DNA from: SMAG-U1939 sp036376595
GTDB taxonomy: Bacteria; Chloroflexota; Ktedonobacteria; Ktedonobacterales; JADMIN01
Length of the DNA: 64,000 bases
Direction: 5' to 3'
Assembly: GCA_036376595.1 (NCBI GenBank)
Contig: DASVAA010000111.1
Coordinates: 5,576-69,575, forward strand
In this document: in pieces, positions 9,384-17,679 of the stretch
Position numbering within the stretch: the first letter of the stretch is position 1
Layout: each line of letters begins with the position of its first letter
Notes under the pieces: generated by a model
Database searches by the model: none
What the model was told of the DNA's origin: nothing
What the model saw: only the letters and a program-made list of their open reading frames with translations
Program-made: the position numbers and the translations under genes

Positions 9384-10604
9384 ATGCTGAAGAATCGGAC
9401 GCTGCTGGCCGTCTCGCTCGCGGTCTGCGCCGCCTATACCGGCATCGGGATGATCGTTCCCGTGCGCGTGCTCTATGCGCAGTCGCTGGGCGCCTCGCTG
9501 GCGATTATCAGCGCGATGGCCTCGGCCTACCTGATCGCCAACTTCGCCGCGCAATATCCCAGCGGCTGGCTTGCGGACCGCTGGGGGCGCAGGAGCGTGA
9601 TGTTCGCCGGTCTTGTGGCGCAGGCCGCGCTCACATTGGCCTATCTCTTCATCGTCGATCCCGTGCTCTTCGTCGTGCTGCGCTTTGCCGAAGGGATCTT
9701 CGGTGCGACGGTGCTGCCGCCCGCGCGGGCGTTGATCGCCGACGAGGTGCCGGTGGAGCAGCGCGGCCGCGCCTATGGCATCTTCGGCGGATTTCTCAAT
9801 GCCGGCTTCCTGCTCGGACCAGCGGTAGGTGGCCTGGTCGCCAGCACCAACTTTGCCACTGCCTTCGTCGGTGCGGTTGCCTTTCGCCTGCTCGCGCTGG
9901 TGATTGTCCTCACGCTGATCCCTCGTCGCCTGCGTGCGGGCGAGCAGCCGCATGAGCAGCGCACAGGGGCCGCGGTCGGTGTCAAACTGCGCGCGATCTT
10001 TACGCTACCGCTGGTCGGTGCGTATGTGCTCGCCTTCGGCGACTACCTCTACCTGGGCTTCGATCTCGCGCTCATGCCGCTCTGGATGCACGATCATCTG
10101 GGAGCTTCGGTCGCTGTGATCGGTCTGGCCTACGTCACCTGGGCGATCCCCGGCATCATCATGGCGCCGATCGGGGGCCGCATCGCCGACCGCGTGCGCC
10201 GCTCGTTGCTGATCCTGATCTTCGGGCTGGGCCAGGTGCCGCTCTACGTCGCCTATGGGTTGGCAAACGTCGCGGGGGTCGTCGTCGTGCTCTTCGGCGT
10301 CCAGGCGCTGCTCTACGCCGTCATCCAGCCCGCCGTGGATGCGCACCTGGCCGCTGCCTCACCACTTCATGCGCGCGCTCGTGTGCAGGGCATGTACACC
10401 ACCGTTGGCGCGTTCGGCGCATTCGTGGGGTCCAGTGTCTTCACGCCGCTTTACGCGCTCGACTTTCGCCTGCCACTCTTCGCCCTGGGCGCGTCATATG
10501 GCCTCTGTGTCCTGATTGGCGGCCTGATGGTGCGCCGTTCCGAAGCGCGCGGCGGCGTCGCGCTCCCCGCGAAGCGCCGGACGGTGCCTGCCCCGACCAT
10601 CTAA
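9384..10604 (+). CDS. MFS transporter
   Basis: A 406-residue protein with about 12 hydrophobic helices. The MFS motif A is seen in the first cytoplasmic loop (GWLADRWGRRS, about residue 70) and a second copy in the middle loop (GGRIADRVRRS, about residue 268). It resembles TetA/multidrug efflux-type facilitators; the substrate cannot be read from the sequence. The start is ATG 9384, immediately before the first helix, with only a weak ribosome site. Its end overlaps the end of the convergent EamA gene by 4 bases. Confidence 0.88.
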   Translation: MLKNRTLLAVSLAVCAAYTGIGMIVPVRVLYAQSLGASLAIISAMASAYLIANFAAQYPSGWLADRWGRRSVMFAGLVAQAALTLAYLFIVDPVLFVVLRFAEGIFGATVLPPARALIADEVPVEQRGRAYGIFGGFLNAGFLLGPAVGGLVASTNFATAFVGAVAFRLLALVIVLTLIPRRLRAGEQPHEQRTGAAVGVKLRAIFTLPLVGAYVLAFGDYLYLGFDLALMPLWMHDHLGASVAVIGLAYVTWAIPGIIMAPIGGRIADRVRRSLLILIFGLGQVPLYVAYGLANVAGVVVVLFGVQALLYAVIQPAVDAHLAAASPLHARARVQGMYTTVGAFGAFVGSSVFTPLYALDFRLPLFALGASYGLCVLIGGLMVRRSEARGGVALPAKRRTVPAPTI

Positions 10605-11494
10605 GCGCCTCCCGCCGATCCTCGCCGCGCGGCTGCCGGCGCCCACGAAACGACGAGAATGCCGGCGGCGAGGATCGCGCCGCCCAGCCAGAAGCCGCCG
10701 CCCAGTTGTTCGTGCAGCAGCAGGCCACTGAGCAGCCCACCGACCACCGGCTGCGCGAAGAAGAAGACCGCCGCGATCCCCGCCGGCAGCCGCGCGACCC
10801 CGCGATACCACAGCCACCACGCCAGCGCCGTGGCGCCGATGCCCAGGTAGAGGATCGCGGCGATGGAGGCGGGGGTCAGCTCGATGGGCGCGGCATGCGG
10901 GCCGCGCAGCGCCAGCTCCAGCGGCACCAGCGGCAGGATCAACGGGATCGCCCACAGGCAGGCTGCGCCCGATGCCGACAGGGCTGAGAAACGGCGCGTG
11001 AGCGGTGTGCCGACGACGGTGAACAGCGCCCAGAAGAGCGCCGAGAGCAGCAGCAGCGCGTCGCCGAGGTAGGCTTGGCCCTCCGCAGCCTGTCCCGCCG
11101 ACCCGCTGCCCGCGGTTTCTGCTGCCACGACCACCGCGACGCCGGCCACCGCCAGCCCCATGCCCGCCGCTACACGCCAGCCGGGCCGTTCGCCCAGCAG
11201 CAGCCATGCCAGCGGCACGATGAAGACCGGCGTCAGCGTGGTGAGCAGCGCGCCGTCGTGCGCCGAGGCCAGCGCTGTGCCCAGGAACTGCGTCAGGATG
11301 CACGCCGCCACCAGCGCGCCGCAGCCAAACGCCCGCAGGTGATCCGCCCGGCGCCACGGCAACATGGCGGTAACACCCCGGCGGCGCATCAGGCGCAGCG
11401 CGAGCGCCAGCGCCGCCCCGCCGATCACCACGCGCAGCGCGGCGAGCGTCACCGGCGGGATCGCACCGAAGCTCGCCCGGCTGACGACATACAT
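10601..11494 (-). CDS. EamA/DMT-family transporter with an uncertain N-terminus
   Basis: About 10 hydrophobic helices in two EamA repeats; the family exports small metabolites or amino acids. The first ATG in frame (11494) falls in the middle of the first helix. The reading frame continues upstream through P-L-L-A-S-C-L-W-G-G, which is the usual start of helix 1, and stays open to a stop at 11624-11626. No ATG, GTG or TTG occurs in that stretch. A CTG at 11611 with GGGAG four bases upstream is the best candidate start and would give about 336 residues; a frameshift or sequence error is the alternative. The gene follows hisS and the HicB-like gene on the same strand. Confidence 0.82.
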   Translation of the reverse strand: MYVVSRASFGAIPPVTLAALRVVIGGAALALALRLMRRRGVTAMLPWRRADHLRAFGCGALVAACILTQFLGTALASAHDGALLTTLTPVFIVPLAWLLLGERPGWRVAAGMGLAVAGVAVVVAAETAGSGSAGQAAEGQAYLGDALLLLSALFWALFTVVGTPLTRRFSALSASGAACLWAIPLILPLVPLELALRGPHAAPIELTPASIAAILYLGIGATALAWWLWYRGVARLPAGIAAVFFFAQPVVGGLLSGLLLHEQLGGGFWLGGAILAAGILVVSWAPAAARRGSAGGA

Positions 11495-11632
11495 CCCGCC
11501 CCACAGGCACGAGGCCAGCAGCGGCGCGATGCCCTCGCGCAGGACGCTGGGGCGCGCGGCAGCTTGCGGCTCTGAGATGGAGGGGGCGATGTCATGGATT
11601 CCGATGGTCAGAGGTCTCCCTGGTCAGGTCAT

Positions 11633-12070
11633 CTATGCCGTGTGCGCGGTGTCCATCGTCTGGTCGCCAGAGCCGCTCGGTGCGAGATCCGCTTGACTGG
11701 CTGGCGGAATCCCGACGCCGCGGCTCAACAGCGATACGCAGAGCTGATTCAGGCTGACACCTTCCAGCGCCGCGCGGCGCGCGAGGTCGCGATGCAGGCT
11801 CTTGGGGGCGCGCACGAGAATACGACCACTGAATCCGCTCAGGTCGAGAGGCAGCGGTATCTCGTCGCCGAACTCAAGTGCGGTGCCGATCCATGATTGC
11901 TTAGCATCTTGAAGCTCTTCCAACGCTTCCGCACGAGTTGCGCCGTCTGCCAGGCACCCGGGCAGTTCCTCGACACCCGCATAGAACCCGCCTTCCTCGG
12001 TGTCTGGCCGTACCCACTTTGTGTAATGAAGGGCAAGATAGTCTTCCAATGTCTGCGGCTTTTCAGTCAT
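11633..12070 (-). CDS. HicB-like antitoxin-family protein, orphan
   Basis: A 145-residue protein. Residues 20-75 match the HicB partial-RNase-H fold (GGFYAGVEELPGCLADG, then A-T-R-A-E-A-L-E-E-L). Residues 88-118 look like a ribbon-helix-helix/Arc-type DNA-binding tail (GRILVRAPKSLHRDLARRAA and G-V-S-L-N-Q-L). HicB proteins neutralise the HicA mRNA interferase. No 60-residue HicA-like frame is next to it on either side, so this is a solitary regulator or relic. The start lies 14 bases past the hisS stop, with its GGAGCGAGGA ribosome site overlapping the end of hisS. Confidence 0.82.
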   Translation of the reverse strand: MTEKPQTLEDYLALHYTKWVRPDTEEGGFYAGVEELPGCLADGATRAEALEELQDAKQSWIGTALEFGDEIPLPLDLSGFSGRILVRAPKSLHRDLARRAALEGVSLNQLCVSLLSRGVGIPPASQADLAPSGSGDQTMDTAHTA

Positions 12071-12084
12071 TGCCGTCCTCGCTC

Positions 12085-13488
12085 CTACACGCCCCCCACC
12101 AGCGCCTGCGCCTGGGCTACCGCCTCGCCGCGCGGGACGGCCCGCTGGGTGCCGCTGCGCAGGTCGCGCAGCACGACCGCGCCGTGCTCGATCTCTTCAG
12201 GGCCGAGGATCACCGCCAGCGGGATGCCCTTTTTGTTGGCAAACGCAAGCTGCGCCCGCAGCTCCTTCGGCTCGGCGTAGACCTCCGTGCGCACACCGGC
12301 CTCGCGCAGCTCGCGCGCCAGCTCCAGCGCCGCGCCCACCGTCTCGGGCGCGAAGAGCGTCACCAGCGCCTGGGTGGTGGTGGTCGCCTCCTCGCCGAGC
12401 AGCCCTTGCTCGCCCAGCGCATCGAAGATGCGGTCGAGGCCGAACGAGATGCCGGTGCAGGGGATCTCACGGCCCGCAAACTGGCCGATGAGCTGGTCGT
12501 AGCGCCCGCCGCCGCCCAGGCTGCCGAGCGCGGAGCCACTCAGCACCGTCTCGAAGATCGGCCCGGTATAGTAACCCAGGCCGCGCGCCAGCGAGAGATC
12601 GAGGCGCATGCGCTCGGCCGGGACGCCCATCGCAGCGGCGTAGCGGAAGACCGCGGCGAGATCGTCGAGCGCGCGCTGCCCCTCGGCGTTCTCGGCCAGC
12701 CGCGGCCGCAGCTCAGCGATCACCTCTTCCGCTGTGCCCGAGATGGCGGCGATCTCCAGCAGTTTGTCGATGGCCGGCGCGGTCAGCTCCGCCTTCTCCA
12801 ACTCGGCGCGCACACCGGTGAGGCCCACTTTATCGAGTTTGTCGAGCGCGATGAGCGTCCATACGCGCTGCCTCTCAGGCACGCCCGCGATCTCCATCAG
12901 CGCGTTGAGCAAGCCGCGATGGTTGATCTTGGTAACGAAGGCGGTGAAGCCCAGCCGCGCGAAGACCTCGTGGTGGATGGCGACCATCTCGGCGTCCACT
13001 GTCGGCGAGCGGCTGCCCACGCAGTCCACGTCGCACTGATAGAACTCGCGGTAACGGCCGCGCTGCGGCTTATCGGCCCGCCAGACGGGCTGCATCTGGT
13101 AGCGGCGGAAGGGAAAGACGATCTCGTTTTGGTGCGCGGCGACCACCCGTGCCAGCGGCACCGTCAGGTCGTAGCGCAGCGCCTCGTCGGCCAGCATGCG
13201 CGCCAACGCCGCCGAGGTGCGCTCCGGCGCCGGCAACGCGGCGACGGCTTCGCTGCCGGATTGCAGCTCGCGCCCACGCTTGAGCACGCGAAATAGCAGC
13301 CGGTCGCCCTCCTCGCCGTATTTGCCCTCCAGCACGGCGGTGGTCTCGATCGCCGGCGTCTCCAGCGGCTCATAGCCGTAGCGCTGGAAGGTCTCGCGCA
13401 GAATGCCGAAGACGCGGTCGCGGCGGACGAGATCGCGGGGCAGATAGTCGCGCGTGCCGCGGGCGTTGGTGGGTGCGATGCGTGCCAT
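12085..13488 (-). CDS. hisS: Histidine--tRNA ligase
   Basis: A class II aminoacyl-tRNA synthetase of 467 residues charging tRNA-His in the cytoplasm. Seen in order: motif 1 region near the N-terminus (ARGTRDYLPRDLVRRDRVFG); motif 2 with RYREFYQCDVDCVG; the histidine-specific LGYYTGPIFE; motif 3 with CTGISFGLDRIF; and a C-terminal anticodon-binding domain (about 370-467). I chose ATG 13488 because GGAGG lies 13 bases upstream and the family N-terminus begins here. HicB-like and EamA genes follow on the same strand. Only 90 bases separate it from the upstream gene, and no T-box is visible. Confidence 0.95.
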   Translation of the reverse strand: MARIAPTNARGTRDYLPRDLVRRDRVFGILRETFQRYGYEPLETPAIETTAVLEGKYGEEGDRLLFRVLKRGRELQSGSEAVAALPAPERTSAALARMLADEALRYDLTVPLARVVAAHQNEIVFPFRRYQMQPVWRADKPQRGRYREFYQCDVDCVGSRSPTVDAEMVAIHHEVFARLGFTAFVTKINHRGLLNALMEIAGVPERQRVWTLIALDKLDKVGLTGVRAELEKAELTAPAIDKLLEIAAISGTAEEVIAELRPRLAENAEGQRALDDLAAVFRYAAAMGVPAERMRLDLSLARGLGYYTGPIFETVLSGSALGSLGGGGRYDQLIGQFAGREIPCTGISFGLDRIFDALGEQGLLGEEATTTTQALVTLFAPETVGAALELARELREAGVRTEVYAEPKELRAQLAFANKKGIPLAVILGPEEIEHGAVVLRDLRSGTQRAVPRGEAVAQAQALVGGV

Positions 13489-13578
13489 GATCTGCTGTGG
13501 TCCTCCTCGTGGGCCAGGATGCCGCCAGGCCGCGCAGGGCCGGAAGCGAGCCGCCCTGTAGCATATCACACGCTCATG

Positions 13579-14586
13579 CTACCCGCGCCAGGCTGAGGCG
13601 CTGCCCGCGCGTACCCACTCGGCGACGCTCGCGGCCAGTTCGACGGGCCGCTCGGCCTGCGGCAGGCTGCCGCAATCGAAGACCCGCAGCTCGGCCTGCG
13701 GGTTGGCCTCGCGGAACGCCCCCGCGTTCTCCAGCGGCGTGAAGCGGGCGTCTTTGCCCCAGCAGAGCAGGATTGGCTGCTTGAGCAGCGGGAAGACCGC
13801 GCTTACTGGCGTGTTGAGGAGTCCCGCGATGAAGCTGGCCGACGCGAAGCGCGCGCCGGGCTGGTGCGCCATCATGTAATACGCATCCACCATGTCGTCG
13901 CTGACCAGCGCGGGGTCGGCGTAGACCTGCGAGCGCAGGTAGTAGCGGATGCTGAGGCGCGAGGCGATCAGGTTGTAGATTGCCTGGCCCAGCAGCGGCG
14001 AGCGCAGCAGATCGAGCGCCAGCGTGCGCCCGATGGAGGGCTGCGCGCCGGCGAGCTGCTCGATGCCGGTCGGCTCGATCAGCGCCAGCCGCGCGAACAG
14101 TCCCGGCCGCTCGACGGCGGCGCGGATGGCGAAGGCGGCGCTGAGCGACGAGGCGACCACCGACGCGGGATGATCGCCCGCGCCAACTACCTGCAACAGG
14201 AAGTCCTGGATCAGCTCTTCGTAGAGCATCGGCGTGTAGACCAGCGCCGGGCGATCGGAGAGGCCGAAGCCCAGCAGATCGGGCGCGTAGACGCGAAAAT
14301 CGCGCGCCAGGCGGTCGAAGACGCGGCGGTACTCGTAATTGGAGGCGCCGACGTAGACGCCGTGCAGGAGCACCAGTGGCTGGCCCGACCCTTTGACGGT
14401 ATACGCGATGGTGCCGTGCGACCAGGTATAGCGGCCTTGGTCGCCCTCCAGGGGTCCGGTCGCCGCTCCGCTGGCACGCGCGATCAGCCAATTGGCCGCC
14501 GCGAGCAGCGCCGTCGCACCTCCCGCCGCCAGCGCCGCCGTCTGCCACGCCGCGAGTCCCTGCCGCCGAGTCATCCTCGCGCCCAT
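13579..14586 (-). CDS. Alpha/beta-fold hydrolase, membrane-anchored, catalytic His not found
   Basis: About 335 residues. The N-terminus has RRQ followed by a hydrophobic segment (about residues 12-35), an uncleaved anchor or a Tat-like signal. The oxyanion region PLVLLHGVYVGASNYEYRR, nucleophile elbow V-V-A-S-S-L-S-A (Ser) and acid strand ILLCWGKDARF (Asp) are present. At the place where the family has G-H-L-P-x-x-E-R-P, this protein reads CGSLPQAERP, so the catalytic His is replaced by Ser. It may be inactive or may have changed chemistry. ATG 14586 has GGAGG eight bases upstream. Confidence 0.85.
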   Translation of the reverse strand: MGARMTRRQGLAAWQTAALAAGGATALLAAANWLIARASGAATGPLEGDQGRYTWSHGTIAYTVKGSGQPLVLLHGVYVGASNYEYRRVFDRLARDFRVYAPDLLGFGLSDRPALVYTPMLYEELIQDFLLQVVGAGDHPASVVASSLSAAFAIRAAVERPGLFARLALIEPTGIEQLAGAQPSIGRTLALDLLRSPLLGQAIYNLIASRLSIRYYLRSQVYADPALVSDDMVDAYYMMAHQPGARFASASFIAGLLNTPVSAVFPLLKQPILLCWGKDARFTPLENAGAFREANPQAELRVFDCGSLPQAERPVELAASVAEWVRAGSASAWRG

Positions 14587-14823
14587 CGTGCTTCCTCCCT
14601 CAGGCTGGCCACGGCCGCCCGTGGCCCGATAGCCAGGCGGCGCCCATCGCCCATGCGCTCGATCCAAGTGTAACGTAGGCGAGCGACGCAAGCGCGGGAC
14701 CATGCCTCGTTTCGCCCGGCGCAACGTCTCTTGACGCCTGGATGTAGGCTTGATGGCGATCGCCAACCGCCATGCCAGCGAACACCATGGGCGCACACAT
14801 CAGGCGCGAGAAGGAGCTGACAG

Positions 14824-15525
14824 GTGCCGCAACGGAACCGCACACCGCGTGGTCCGCAGCCGGATGCCGCGTCTGCCGCCGCGAACGCGTTGCTGCGACA
14901 GAGCAGAACGACGTATGGAAACCTGATCGAGAGCATTACGCCCTGGCTCGTGGAGGTCGGGAACTGGATCTTCGCCGGCCTGATCGCCTTCATCCTAGTC
15001 GTGTTGGCAGCGCTGTTGACGGTTGGGCCGGTCGATCGCGCCATCAGGATTTCGACCGCCGCATTTGCGCTCGCCCTTCCGCTGGAGTTGGCCGGACTCT
15101 GCTTGCTGAGACTGGCTCAGGATACGCAGCGCATCGGACTTGAGAACGAATGGGCGCGGGCCATTCAGGGCGCGGGCTTCCCTGTTGGAGAGCTGGCCGC
15201 CCCCACTGCCCAAGTCTCGCGGCAGAAGAGACGCACGCGAGTCATCCTGTTCTATTCCCTCGGTATCCTGGTGCTGAGCATTCTGCTGACCTTGACCGGC
15301 CTGGTGGCTGCGCTCTGGCACATGGCGTGGTGGATTGCGGTTGTCTTCCTCGCCATGGCCGTCATCAGCTTGGGCATCGTCATCGCGGCGCTGGTGACCT
15401 CAGGACCGCGCACAACGCCGGCGGAACAGAAGCAATATCAACGGTACTGGGACGAGCTGGTAAAGCAGGCACGAGAACATGCCGGCGAAGACGCGGGTGG
15501 CAACTCACCAAAGCCGCTTGAGTAG
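14824..15525 (+). CDS. Four-helix membrane protein of unknown function
   Basis: A 233-residue protein with a charged N-terminal head of about 40 residues. Two hydrophobic segments (about 45-72 and 80-100) are followed by a cytoplasmic loop with basic Q-K-R-R-T-R, two more helices (about 140-165 and 170-195) and a hydrophilic Glu/Gln-rich tail. I do not recognise the family. It starts at GTG 14824 with AAGGAG about nine bases upstream, divergent from the alpha/beta hydrolase. A second unknown gene follows 72 bases downstream on the same strand. Confidence 0.75.
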   Translation: MPQRNRTPRGPQPDAASAAANALLRQSRTTYGNLIESITPWLVEVGNWIFAGLIAFILVVLAALLTVGPVDRAIRISTAAFALALPLELAGLCLLRLAQDTQRIGLENEWARAIQGAGFPVGELAAPTAQVSRQKRRTRVILFYSLGILVLSILLTLTGLVAALWHMAWWIAVVFLAMAVISLGIVIAALVTSGPRTTPAEQKQYQRYWDELVKQAREHAGEDAGGNSPKPLE

Positions 15526-15597
15526 GCCGGCACGTCCCTTGCTGGGAGGTGAAGCTGTGAGTCAGTTCGGCGTCCGTGTGCCGAGAGGAGGCCATCC

Positions 15598-16170
15598 ATG
15601 ACAAATCCCCGGTCCGGCGACAACAACGGCGACACAGACGTGAGCGCTGCCGAGCGCGCGGCGCGCGAGATACAGGCCAACGAGGACTACATCAACACGC
15701 CCGAGGAGGAGCGCAGCCTCGGCCTGCCCTATAATGAGTCCGCCGAGCGGATCGCGGCCGAGGGCGAGCTACGCGTCACCGAGCCTGAGGTGGTGGCCGT
15801 GGAGCACAGGCTGCGCCGTTTGGACTGGCAGAGCGGACTGCACCGCGACGACATCAAGGCGCGCTGGCCGGAATTTCCGGTGGGCATCTACCTGCGCCTG
15901 CCGGCCTCGAAGAAGTACTATTCGCCTGAGCAGGTGCTGGTCGAGTGCGGCCTCTCCTCAGATCGCGCTGAGGGCATGTTCATGGGGCCCAATCCCGAGG
16001 CGGAGTTCCCCGAAGCCGAGTCCGTTAACGACGGAGGACCGCCAGGCTGGGGCGATCAGCCGGCGGTCTATCCACTCGGTGCCGAGATCGAGGGTGGCAG
16101 CGCCGAAGATACCGAGGGACTGCTGCCAGGCCAAGCCGTGGAGGGCGGCGAGCCGGAAAGCAGCAGCTAA
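15598..16170 (+). CDS. Hypothetical acidic soluble protein
   Basis: A 190-residue, strongly acidic protein with no signal peptide or membrane segment. The centre (about 60-125) looks structured (EVVAVEHRLRRLDWQSGL, then IYLRLPASKKYYSPEQVLVE); the last 60 residues are Gly/Glu/Pro-rich and probably disordered. Family not recognised. ATG 15598 is preceded by GAGAGGAGG, a strong ribosome site. It converges with the ferredoxin gene, leaving only 13 bases between the stops. Confidence 0.75.
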   Translation: MTNPRSGDNNGDTDVSAAERAAREIQANEDYINTPEEERSLGLPYNESAERIAAEGELRVTEPEVVAVEHRLRRLDWQSGLHRDDIKARWPEFPVGIYLRLPASKKYYSPEQVLVECGLSSDRAEGMFMGPNPEAEFPEAESVNDGGPPGWGDQPAVYPLGAEIEGGSAEDTEGLLPGQAVEGGEPESSS

Positions 16171-16183
16171 CCCGGCGCGGCAG

Positions 16184-16447
16184 CTACTTGTTCTTGAAGT
16201 AGTCGGCGTTGATCTGGATGTATTCTTGCCACTGCGGCGGGGTGGCGCTCTCCTCGAAGATCGCGGTGACAGGGCAGGCCGGCTCGCAGGCGCCGCAGTC
16301 AATGCACTCGTCGGGGTTGATGTAGAGCATCTTGTGCTCGTCATAGTCGCTCTCGCCCTCAGCCGGGTGGATGCAGTCCACCGGGCAGACGTCCACGCAG
16401 GATCCATCTTTGACGTCGATGCAGGGCTGAGTGATTACGTACGTCAT
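16184..16447 (-). CDS. fdxA: Seven-iron-type ferredoxin (3Fe-4S/4Fe-4S)
   Basis: An 87-residue electron carrier. The first cluster motif is Cys9-x7-Cys17-x3-Cys21-Pro-x2-Cys25 and the second is Cys48-x2-Cys51-x2-Cys54-x3-Cys58-Pro. The long first spacing is that of FdxA/Azotobacter FdI-like ferredoxins with one 3Fe-4S and one 4Fe-4S cluster, rather than the 2x4Fe-4S clostridial type. AGGAG lies 11 bases upstream of the ATG. A TATAAT on the same strand at 16585-16590 may be its promoter. The gene stands alone, so its redox partner is unknown. The symbol is by family resemblance. Confidence 0.9.
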   Translation of the reverse strand: MTYVITQPCIDVKDGSCVDVCPVDCIHPAEGESDYDEHKMLYINPDECIDCGACEPACPVTAIFEESATPPQWQEYIQINADYFKNK

Positions 16448-16752
16448 GGAAGGCTGGTCTCCTCTAGTGCCTGGCGCGGCGCCATGTGGCCGCGCACGGG
16501 ATGTGCTGTCCCGCCGAGATGCTGGATGGCCGGCGGCACAGCGTGCCCCGTTGCTCCGTCGTCCCGCCCGCAGTGTCTCGCTTCATTATAACTAAACGCC
16601 GCGGTCGTGGCTATGGCGCTGGCGACAAGTAGGGCAGGTCATCGCGCGGCGGCCGGGGGCCGGCGGATGTATCCGCGCTGAGGAGCCCGCCGCCACCAAG
16701 TCCGCCTGTGTGGACTGGGGAACGAGGATGTGCCCGCGTGGAGCTTCTCCGG
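16448..16752. other. Intergenic region between ferredoxin and trmD genes
   Basis: About 305 bases without a gene. It holds the candidate TATAAT box (16585-16590, minus) and an imperfect hairpin AGTCCGC / GTGGACT at 16699-16716. The hairpin resembles the perfect AGTCCGC / GCGGACT hairpin at 34453-34470 after the debranching enzyme gene. It lies just after the trmD stop, so it may also help end that transcript. Confidence 0.4.
16585..16590 (-). promoter_or_regulatory. Candidate -10 box for the ferredoxin gene
   Basis: A perfect TATAAT on the minus strand within an otherwise GC-rich region, about 138 bases upstream of the ferredoxin ATG. No good -35 hexamer is seen 16-18 bases upstream, so this is tentative. 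Confidence 0.35.
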
Positions 16753-17496
16753 CTATGATGACGATGCGCTGTCCTTCTGCTCCTCCACCGCGATCTCGGC
16801 CAGCAGCGTGTGGTCGAGCGCCGACAGCTCCGCGCGTGCCAGCAAATCGGGCCGCAGCGCGCGGGTGCGTCGCAGCGCCTCTTTGCGCCGCCAGCGCGCC
16901 ACCTGGGCGTGGTGACCGCTCAGCAGCACGTCCGGCACGCGCCAGCCGCGGAAATCCGCCGGCCGCGTATAGTGTGGGTACTCCAGCAGCCCCGCGGTGT
17001 GCGACTCCTCTTCGGTCGAGCCGGGCGCCAGCACACCCGGCACCAGGCGCGCGACCGCATCCACCACCACCATCGCCGCCAGCTCGCCGCCGGTTAGCAC
17101 ATAGTCTCCGATGGATAGCTCGGCCGTCGCCAGGTGCTCGTGGATGCGCTCGTCCATGCCCTCGTAGTGACCGCAGAGCAGCGTCACGCGCGGCTCAGCC
17201 GCCAGCTCGCGCGCGATAGCCTGGGTGAAGACGCGTCCGCGCGGGCTGAGCAGCAGGATTGGCCCGCCCTGGTGGACCGCCTCGACCGACGCGAAGAGCG
17301 GCTCCGGCTTCATCACCATCCCCGCGCCGCCCCCGTAGGGATAGTCGTCCACCACGTGATGGCGGTCGGCGGTCCAGTCGCGCGGGTTGTGCAGGGCGAT
17401 CGTAACCACTCCCTGGGTCTGCGCGCGGGCCAGGATGCTCGCCGTCAGCGGCCCCTGGAACATCTCAGGGAAAAGCGTGAAGATGTCGAAGTGCAT
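16753..17496 (-). CDS. trmD: tRNA (guanine(37)-N1)-methyltransferase
   Basis: A protein of about 247 residues that methylates G37 next to the anticodon using S-adenosylmethionine. The N-terminus HFDIFTLFPEMFQGPL, the tRNA-binding DYPYGGGAGMVMKPEP, and the trefoil-knot SAM site (LLCGHYEGMDERI, then SIGDYVLTGGELAAMV) are all intact. The C-terminal helix keeps P-D-V-L-L-S-G-H-H-A. Start at ATG 17496. It lies alone, without rimM or rplS, and is divergent from a histidine kinase gene. Confidence 0.95.
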   Translation of the reverse strand: MHFDIFTLFPEMFQGPLTASILARAQTQGVVTIALHNPRDWTADRHHVVDDYPYGGGAGMVMKPEPLFASVEAVHQGGPILLLSPRGRVFTQAIARELAAEPRVTLLCGHYEGMDERIHEHLATAELSIGDYVLTGGELAAMVVVDAVARLVPGVLAPGSTEEESHTAGLLEYPHYTRPADFRGWRVPDVLLSGHHAQVARWRRKEALRRTRALRPDLLARAELSALDHTLLAEIAVEEQKDSASSS

Positions 17497-17679
17497 GATC
17501 GTCCGTCTGCCTTCGCCTATATCCCTCACCCGCGCAGGCAGGTTTTGCAGTCGCTAGGCCCTCTAGGCGCGGATTCAATTGCCGCCTGGCTGCCCACCGC
17601 GACATCGTGCCCGCCGCGTGTGATACACTGAGGCCGATTGCAGTCTCCTACCATTGTGTCACATGGTGCGTGCCATCCG

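Noticed and set aside
13489..13578. T-box leader of hisS
   Set aside because: The gap is only 90 bases and has no T-box sequence or terminator-antiterminator pair.
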